In this document: positions 56,827 to 64,000 of the stretch, one piece after another
Layout of the letters: every line of letters starts with the position of its first letter
Position numbering within the stretch: position 1 is the stretch's first letter
Assembly: GCF_030272615.1 (NCBI RefSeq)
Contig: NC_081410.1
Location: 503,618,942 to 503,682,941 of the forward strand
DNA length: 64,000 nt
Reading direction: 5' to 3'
Source: Cryptomeria japonica
Taxonomy: Eukaryota > Streptophyta > Pinopsida > Cupressales > Cupressaceae
Made by a program: the position numbers and the translations under genes
The notes under the pieces: model-generated
The model's input: only the letters and a program-made list of their open reading frames with translations
What the model was told of the DNA's origin: nothing
Database searches by the model: none

Positions 56827-57750
56827 ATGATCTTATCCTTGAGCCAGCCTAGAACTCCAATATTTGATATCCCCACTATTCTTGAAGATGAAGTTCTTCC
56901 TCTAATAGATAGAACTAATCTTCCTCCTAAGGAAGATTCCCAACCTATTCGTATGGATGAAACTATGCCTTCTCTTAAGAAGAACAATAATATTCCTCCT
57001 AAGCTTAGATGTATACCTCCTCCTTATAATGGACCTGGTCTCCTTCCTACATCGAACATTCCTCCTTTATATGGTGCAATTCCACCTCCTTGCTCCAACA
57101 GAGAGAAGAGACCTGACTCTCCTCTTGTTCAACCTAAATGACCTCAACCTAAACCTCCAACTACCAAAAATGAGAACATTCCTCCTTCAACCAATCTCCC
57201 TCCTTCTCAGCCTTTCGCTAAGACTTGACGGAATTGTTGTGTGAGAGATTGCTAATGAAAATGTCATGCTAGAGCTTGTGAATTTGTTTCTCAAACTATT
57301 CAATCTCCCAAAACACCAACATTTGACATGATTCCATTTTCTCCTAAGCGATATCTTGAACCTAAATCTCCAAATCACAAGTTGTGAAAAACATGTGATG
57401 GGTTTACTTCTATTCATGTTAGATCTCCTCTTTCTATAAATCTTGATAAATAAATAGGTGAAAATGTTATTCATGATGGTAATACAATTCCTAATGCTTC
57501 TGATAGTGAATATGAATATGTTGACGTTGACAAACATTTATCTGCAAAATTTTCAAAAGCCTTAATCCTAGCTCCTTGAAATGAACAAAGTGACTTAGCA
57601 CATGAGCATAGTCCTTTTCTGCATCTTGTGATAGCTACATATGCTATGCTCGATGTCGCTCTTCTGGCATATTTCCCGCCTTCCCGAAATAGTGATCAGC
57701 AAGATTGGGAGGATGGATGTCATGCTACACTAGTTGCATTAGCACCATAG
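56827..57750 (+). pseudogene. A3 polyprotein, C-terminal extension
   Basis: The frame continues from the protease without a stop at the junction (FQSLPTRIDALFQSYHKWKK), proving the ancestral fusion. It has the Pro-rich part (PPLYGAIPPPCSNREKRP), a mutated basic region with several TGA/TAA, and the acidic SDSEYEYVDVDKHLSAKFSK block to HEHSPFLHLVIATYAMLDVA. Confidence 0.8.
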
Positions 57751-58496
57751 ATCCTCTACCTCTCTCTTTTCTCTCTCTTTTGTGCCCATTCTTCTATGTG
57801 TATCCCTATTCTTCTATTTGGTGTCCCTAGTGATGTCTACTTGAGGATGATGCAAAGCATTGAGATCTCTTTTTGATCTCTTTCATGTTGACTCAAAAGA
57901 CACATGTGTTCCCTTTCTTCCAAGGTGGTTTCCTTTCTTTGGGGAATCAGGACTATTCTATGCATATATATACATGATATACATGAGTTATCATATAGCA
58001 TAATGACCCCAAGGAAAGTGAAGCCACCTCATACTTTATACTTTGTGTTCATTATCCTTGGGTTTATTCCTTGATTGGGGGCTAAATCCTTGCGATAACA
58101 TGCTCTCTCTCTTTCTCTCTCTTTGGTGTATCCTAACTTAAAGCAATCTCTCCTGATAAGGTGTGCGTGATCGCTTTAACATTGGTGCATACACTTCACT
58201 CATATTTTCCTTCTTGATACTTTAAGTTACTCAGTGAACTTGGCCTTGCTTTGTAATTTTTGGTATCCTTACTTTTCATGACTCATAGTGAGGGGAACCT
58301 TGCTACTTCTAGTCATGGTTCTCTCCTTCTTGATCTTCCCTTTTACTTTTTCAATCAAATTTGTAAGATCCTTAGTCCACTAGGGGCTTGGTGTATCTTA
58401 CCTCCTTGACGTGGTGAAAGTCTTTCAATCTTGTTTCCTTGTACTTTACCAGTAGTATTGGCATACTCTTATACTCCCGCTATAGTGGGGGCTAAA
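57751..58496 (+). other. A3 3' UTR and polypurine tract
   Basis: Parallels the A1 3' UTR; holds the conserved hairpin at 58138-58180 (arms TTAAAGCAATC and GATCGCTTTAA) and ends in tatagtgggggctaaa against the LTR. No gene is seen. Confidence 0.75.
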
Positions 58497-59655
58497 TGTA
58501 GCATCATAAAATTGCGACCTTGCAATTTTTGACCACATTTGGGTCTTTACATTGGCGGATGAATCCCTAAGTCTGATTGGAGACTTGAGACATGCTCAAA
58601 CATCAGAAAATTTCATTTTCTGCCACCCCACACTGCATGTCCTAAATTACAACAGGATAGGGGTATAACGCCCCTATCTCCCCTAGGAGAGGGGTGTGGC
58701 ACCCCTATCCCTACCCTATTTTGGGCCTCCCTTGACCTAATACTACATTGGGCTTGTCAATTGTGAGTGGGAAAATGTTTTCCTATGTCGGCCTAAGATG
58801 AAAATTAAGTTCAAGAATCGAAATCAAGCATAAGCGATCATAAGGTGAAATTACCAAGCGACGTTGTCATCAAGCATTCAGAATTCGAACATCCCTTCAA
58901 GAATTGATCATTTCAAGTCTCCTTTCAGGGCTAGGTGTTGCATTCTAGTCAAGGATTCAACCATTGAAGAGGAGATCTCTACCTATCCTTTCAATCAATC
59001 CTATCAACTTTTCAATTAAATCCTCTCTTGAGGTGAACTTTACTTCATAAATTTCATTTCATTTACTTGCGAGTATTTTCAATCACTTGGTTAATTCTAA
59101 AATGGGGTTTGACCTGAAGGCAAACCCCCAATCCCAACAACATTTCCTCTATTTTTTGTGTGTAGGTTGCAGGTGCGCAACTGTAATTGCAAGTTTAAAC
59201 TTTATTTTTAAAGACGGAAAAACCCTTTTCGACACACGAATTTTTGGGAGAACCAAGTACACTTTCAACCTGGTCTGAAAAACTTTTGCTCAAATTTGTA
59301 AGGGAGCTTCATCTAGACATCTTACTACTAATTCCAGGTGCACAACTTCATCCTGCATCTCTATCTCAAGATATAATCATTTCTTTGTCATCTTTACACT
59401 TAGTCTCAATTCTCTTAATTCAACTTGTCTATTTTAAAAGAGGGTTACTTTTCTTTCCAAATTTATTGCAAACTCCCTATAATTCATTTGGAATTCAATC
59501 TATTTCTATTGAGATTGGATCTAGTGAATTCAACCCCCTCTTTTAAATGTAATGTGCATAAGAAGTTGAAGGGAATCCTTTGTGAAACTTTCACTCCTTT
59601 TTTGAGGGTAAAGCTTTCCAATTGATCTCCTCTCATCACTTTTCACCACATTACA
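58497..59655 (+). mobile_element. 3' LTR of A3, TATA deleted
   Basis: It runs from TGTAGCATCATAAAATTG to CCACATTACA. Relative to the 5' LTR it lacks ~85 bp around the TATA box; the deletion endpoints share tgaaaa. It keeps both LTR hairpins (59104-59128 and 59250-59276) and has extra ggggtgtggcacccc-type hairpin sequence near 58660-58720. Confidence 0.87.
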
Positions 59656-60630
59656 TGAGTAAACCTAGAAATCCAACACTTTGCATTCCTCTTGACGATC
59701 ATATACCCCTTCTTGAGGATAAGATTATTCTTCCTCCTAAGGAAAGAAATAATCTTCTTCCCAAAGAGGCACCTATTCCTTCTCCTAAAGAGAAGAGTAT
59801 CCTTTCTCCTAAGAAAAGAGATATTCTTCTTCCTAAAGAAAAATCTACTCCTATGGATGAATCTACTCTTCCACCCAAAGGTAGAAAAACTCTTCCTCCT
59901 AAACATCAATCTATTCCTCATAAGGTTAGACCTATCCATCCTCCTCATGATGGACCCAGTCTCTTTCCTACACCTCCCATTCCTCCTTTATATGGTGTGG
60001 TTCCTCCTCCTTCATCTTATTGAGAGAAACAAATGACCTCTCCTATTGTCTAACCTGCAACACCTCAACCCATTCATCCTTCCCTATAAGAAGAGACGAA
60101 ACCTATACCCGATGAACCTAAACCTCCTCAACCTTCAGCCAAAACTAGACAAAACCGTTGTCCAAGAGAACGTCGATGGAGACATCGTGCTACAGCTCAT
60201 GAAGTTGCTTCCCAAACCATTTTCTCTCCTAAAATGCTAACTATTGACATGATTCCATTTTCTCCTAAACAAGATGTAATGTTTAAAAAAATAATGGTTC
60301 AAGTTCTAAATTCCTATTAGAGCTCCTATTTTTATTAATCTTGATGAAGAAATAGGTGAAAATGTTGTTAATGATGAAAATATTGATCCTAATATTTCTG
60401 ATAATGAATATGAATATGTTGATGTAGACAATGATTTATCTGCAAAATTTTCAAAAGCATTAATCCTATCTCCTACTAATGAACAAAGTGACTCATCATT
60501 AGAGCATGGTCCTTGTTTGGAACTTGTGCTAGCTCCATTTGTTGTGCTTGATGTGGTTCCTCTTATGTGTTGTCCACCTTCCCAAAACAATGATTGGCAA
60601 GATCGAGGGGAGGATGGCATGCTTGACTAG
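59656..60630 (+). pseudogene. A2 polyprotein, C-terminal extension
   Basis: Continues A2 after A3. It has KPRNPTLCIPLDDHIPLLED, an expanded Lys/Pro repeat stretch (LPPKE, SPKEK, LPKEK units), PPLYGVVPPPSSY, a basic region RQNRCPRERRWRHRA, and the acidic SDNEYEYVDVDNDLSAKFSK block to EHGPCLELVLAPFVVLDVV, ending at TAG 60628. It has a few stops and one frame change near 60290. It is the best second witness of the extension. Confidence 0.8.
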
Positions 60631-60850
60631 CTTCATTAGCATCATATATTTTCTCTCTCTCCTCTCTTTCTTATTTGTGACATTCTTCTATTTGTTTCCC
60701 CTATTCTTCTATTTGTTGTCCCTAGTATTGTCTACTTGAGAATGATGCAAAGCATTGATATCTATTTTTCTCTCTTCCATTTTGACTCAAAAGACACGTG
60801 TTCCCTTTTTACATGGTTGTTTCCTTTCTTTGGGGGATGAGGATAATCAT

Positions 60851-60909
<59 letters not shown>

Positions 60910-60983
60910 ATATACATGAGTTATCATAAAAAGCATACAGACTCCAAAGTTTGGTTAAACCACCTCATTTTTTGTGCTTTGTG
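60631..60983 (+). other. A2 3' UTR, truncated by B2
   Basis: Matches the start of the A3 3' UTR (tttgactcaaaagacac, atatacatgagttatcat). It is interrupted at 60984. Confidence 0.7.
60854..60906. repeat. (CA)n microsatellite, ~53 bp
   Basis: A perfect CA run in the A2 3' UTR. A3 has only tatgcatatatatacatg at the corresponding place, so it expanded after the copies separated. Confidence 0.95.
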
Positions 60984-61785
60984 TATTAGGATTCCCATAG
61001 ATACTGAGAGGGGGGGTGAATCAGTATCTAACCGGTAATAATATTTTCTTAACTTAAAACATGTAGAGCATATTAATACTATGTACTGGTAAACATAAAG
61101 TAATGCAATAAATAGAGATAAAAACAACCACATGAAAAACACACCATAACACAATATTTTAATGAGGAAACCTGGTGTGGGAAAAACCTCAGTGGGATTT
61201 GTGACCCACAATATTCACTTACTGGCCAATAAGAGACTATTACTACTACAAGAGGGGCCTGCACATGCAGGAAGGCCAAGTGCCTAGAGCTCACTGCTCA
61301 AATACAAAATGGGAAGTCTCACTGACTTACAAAATGGATTATATAAATATAGTGTCTTGTACTACTTCAAAATAGCATCTATAATGTTAGATCCAGTACC
61401 GGTTTCTGCTCTGCTTTTACATAAACCCTTAACCTATATTTCACATAATAGGTCTACCTTATTTCGCCTTATTACATTCCTCTATCTATTACAAAATGTT
61501 CTACAATGATCTCTGTTATATAAGAGTCATTTTACAAATTGCCAAGTTGGCTTACAATGATTTTTCAATAATAAACAAAATATATTAACAATAAAATTCT
61601 TGTCGGCTTCTGTGTCGGTATGCTTCCTTTCACTGCCGGTGCCGGTGGTCAGTGTGTCGGTGTATAATCTAACTTTGTTGGTGCCAATGGATTGCCTTGC
61701 CGATGTCATAGGATTGTAAGGTTGCCATCAATGAAAAAACCTTCAATCACCTACAATATCTCATTGGAGTGTGCATTTTCCAACA
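60984..61785 (-). mobile_element. 3' LTR of B2
   Basis: The plus strand runs from TATTAGGATTCCCATAG (terminal TG lost) to CATTTTCCAACA. The hairpin arms AGATACTGA (60999-61007) and TCAGTATCT (61021-61029) are perfect complements with the G-rich complement of the poly-C loop between. Confidence 0.85.
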
Positions 61786-62099
61786 ATCTCCCCCTTTGGC
61801 ATTGATGGCAACACTCATGAGAAAATTCAAAAAGTGTAGTCCAAAAATATGTTACCAAAAATGTGTGAACTCCCCCTGAGCAGATGAGTCTTTAGCTGAT
61901 TATTTTCTCATACCACTACTCTCCCTTTGGCATCAATGACAAAGGTTTTCAAAGTGTCAATAGAGTGTAGTTTCCTGTCTCAACCTTGTAACCAGTTGGT
62001 TACAATTTGAAAAAGTTCTGCGAGAACCAAATTCAAGTTCTCAATGAACTTTCTGCTATCTTTTATTGTGGCCTTTGTCCTCTGAACTGTATTGGTGAG

Positions 62100-63818
62100 G
62101 TGTTGCATTTGCTATGCCAATGTTTTCTATCCTTGTACTAATTCATAAGATATTTATTTCCTTAAACATGTGAGGTAGTCCAACTTTGGACTTAATCTCC
62201 ATTTCAGATCCTTAGCCTTACTTTTATTTTCTCCTTTTCTCCTTCTAGCTTTAGTAACTCTTCCTCAAGACCTGTTATCTTTTGCTCAACAATTGATAAT
62301 GAATCAGATGAATTAATAAAATTGTCAGCTAGCTTATTAATTTCCTCATGTATCTTGCTCATTTTCTTGTCTATGTCAACTATCAAAAAGTTTGTCTTAC
62401 CAGTGTCTCTGTACAAAGTTTTGAACTCCTTAAGTGTGTTGCACAATTCCAGTAGAAGGTGTCAAACTGCCTTGTACATTTCTTTATTTGTTCCTCAAAG
62501 AATTTCTGTTTTTCCTTTTCTAACCTCTCTTTGAATGCTTCCTCCTTTATTTGTTCAACTATCGCTGTGTTGTCAGTAATATACTTAGACAAAGTGTCAA
62601 GTTGACTCAAAGAATCCTTATTATCTACATTGCATTTTGGAGCTATCATCTTCAAAATTGGAATTGTGTCATCTATAGCTTTATATGCCTATGAACTACA
62701 ATCTGTTATTTTCTTTATAGAATCTAAAAGAAATTTAGTTACATTTGTTGTCTTGAATCTTGCAGTTGAAGAGCCAACACTCTGAATTCCACTGGTGGGA
62801 GCAATATCCTTGCTTGCAGTGACCTCTAGTAGGTTAGTCTGTGTTTCCATTTCCTTAAGAAATGGTTTGTTTTGCTCAGTAGTTGTCGATGGCACTGATT
62901 CTGTATTAACATGTTCCTATCTTGAGCTTGTTGCTTTGTTTGTTGTTCTATTTTCCCATCTATCAGTTTACATTCTGTGTTATCTATGTTATCAGTTACT
63001 GGTGGCTCACTAGCCTTATTTGTCTTACCGATTGTGTCCTTATCTACCACAATGTTGACCTTTTGAGTATCAACATCTACTATATATAATACCTTAGAAT
63101 TAGGATTTGTATCCTCCTGTGATATATCCATACTCTCATCAGACAGTTGGTCTTCAGTTGTTGTTACCGGTGGAGTAACCAAAGGTGGTGGGGATAAATT
63201 ATCTCTTATTTTCATGCTTGGAGGTCCACCAACCTTTCCTTTTTCCTTATCCTTGTCTTTCTGATATACCTTGATTGGTTTAGGGTTTCTATACTCTTCC
63301 TGTTTTTCCTTTTCAACAAGGAATATATCCCATGCATTTTCAGTTTCCTCTGCAACCTCTTTTACTCTTCCAACCATTAGTGCAATATGTCAGTGTGTAG
63401 TAGAGAATACTGACTGGTTAGCCTTTGAAATCATATCATCTATCTCTTTTGGAGAGTTAACTGGGTAGACAACAAGTAATTTTTCAACTTTTATTTTCTT
63501 GTCAAGCTCTACAACAGCTTGTCTTCTTGCTTCCAGTCTCTTGAATAGTTCATCTGGTAGTTCATCTACAACTTGCATCAAGAACTTCTTGTAGATATCC
63601 AAGTGTAAGATAACACTATTTTCAACCTTTTCTTTATCATCAACTGATAGTGAGTCATATAGTTTATTGATGTTTTTAAGTTGTCCTTCCTCTGTTATTT
63701 CATCTAGCAGTTTGTCAATTGGAGCAATATTTTGTTTAGTCCTTTTCTTTGGTGTTAACTTTTTCTTCTTTGGAGTTATCTTTTTAGCCAAGGGCCTCAC
63801 TGCCTATTGTTTTTGTCT
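62100..63818 (-). pseudogene. B2 large ORF, 3' part
   Basis: From right to left: 63390-63800 (136 codons; TPKKKKLTPKKRTKQN, IDKLLDEITEEGQLKNINKL, LEARRQAVVELDKKIKVEKL), 62826-63377 (183 codons; KEVAEETENAWDIF, EKEKQEEYRNPKPIKVYQKD, acidic middle) and coiled-coil pieces to 62204. All align in order with B1 51900-53700. Here the residue aligned with the B1 stop at 52406 is Gln. Frame changes separate the pieces. It shows that the ORF is a family feature rather than a private capture by B1. Confidence 0.8.
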
Positions 63819-64000
63819 GGTGATACTGAGAGGGGGGGTGAATCAGTATCTAACCGGTAATAAGATTTTCTTAACTTAAAACATGTAGAGCATATTAATA
63901 CTATGTACCACTAAATAGAAAGTAATGAATAAAGAATATTTGTTTAAATTAACCCCTTTCCTCATTTAAATAAATAAATATTTATTTAAATCTCTAAAAA
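63819..64000 (-). mobile_element. B3: LTR fragment inside B2
   Basis: The B-type LTR end (GATACTGA, G7, TCAGTATC and ctaaccggtaataa) begins inside the B2 ORF after ttttgtct. The first ~14 bases of a normal end are missing. From about 63935 the sequence diverges into AT-rich DNA. Too little is visible to classify further. Confidence 0.6.

Larger units (their letters stand above)
45278..59655 (+). mobile_element. A3: A-family element inside A2
   Basis: Both LTRs (45278-46491, 58497-59655) are present with the target duplication TGAGT at 45273-45277 and 59656-59660. The A2 C-terminal extension continues immediately after the right duplication. Internal order matches A1: PBS, leader, gag, protease, extension, 3' UTR. 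B1 interrupts the gag linker. The LTRs differ by indels, so it is older than A1. Confidence 0.88.
24892..60983 (+). mobile_element. A2: outer A-family element carrying four later insertions
   Basis: A2 pieces in order are 5' LTR (24892-26048), leader (26049-26797 and 34922-35478), gag (35479-37511), protease (44704-45277), C-terminal extension (59656-60630) and 3' untranslated DNA (60631-60983). Each gap is filled by another element: G1, a LINE, A3 and B2. The A2 sequence resumes in the same place of the polyprotein after each insert, which supports the order of events. The 3' LTR lies outside the window. Confidence 0.8.
60984..63818 (-). mobile_element. B2: second B-family element, partial
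   Basis: The minus-strand element shows its 3' LTR (60984-61785), polypurine tracts and the 3' part of the B large ORF. It is cut at about 63819 by a further LTR fragment (B3), and its 5' part lies outside the window. It interrupts the A2 3' UTR. Confidence 0.82.

Overview
This window is plant nuclear DNA made almost entirely of transposable elements. The evidence is Ty1/copia and Ty3/gypsy LTR elements primed from initiator tRNA-Met, a plant-type LINE (DUF4283-like ORF1, RNase H domain), a ~357-bp tandem satellite, and decay dominated by CAG/CAA/CGA codons turned into stops, as expected from long-term cytosine methylation. Long LTRs and deep nesting suggest a large-genome seed plant. A gymnosperm is my guess, unproven. 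I found no intact host gene, tRNA, rRNA or CRISPR array.

Left part (1-19.1 kb): the 3' tail and a ~4.5-kb LTR of a Ty3/gypsy element (D) lie inside the gag of a decayed minus-strand copia element (C). C is followed by a satellite array (7924-19106) split by two insertions: a solo copia-type LTR (8592-9563) and a complete 7.86-kb element, A1 (10260-18121). Removing both restores the ~357-bp satellite phase exactly.

Middle (19.1-24.9 kb): a broken ORF of unknown origin (19895-20664) ending near a LINE-like poly(A) tail, gene-free AT-rich DNA, then the 3' half of an old minus-strand A element (A0).

Right part (24.9-64 kb) is one nest. A0 is interrupted by A2 (plus strand, starts 24892). A2 is interrupted by a Ty3/gypsy element G1 (26798-34916), a LINE (about 37512-44703), A3 (45278-59655) and a minus-strand copia-type element B2 (from 60984). 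A3 contains B1 (48251-54979) and B2 contains a fragment B3 (from about 63819). Target-site duplications support A1, A3 and B1; those of the solo LTR and G1 carry one mismatch.

The two most interesting systems are non-autonomous families. Family A encodes one long polyprotein: gag, a CHHC knuckle, a retropepsin-like fold whose catalytic triplet reads DPS, and then, instead of reverse transcriptase, a Pro-rich, basic and acidic C-terminal region. Its LTRs and leader carry hairpins whose stems covary between copies. Family B has copia LTRs, PBS, polypurine tracts and zinc knuckles but no pol; it carries a ~1160-codon ORF of unknown function. The LINE also carries an unusual third ORF of similar overall architecture. 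These families probably depend on polymerases supplied by other elements.
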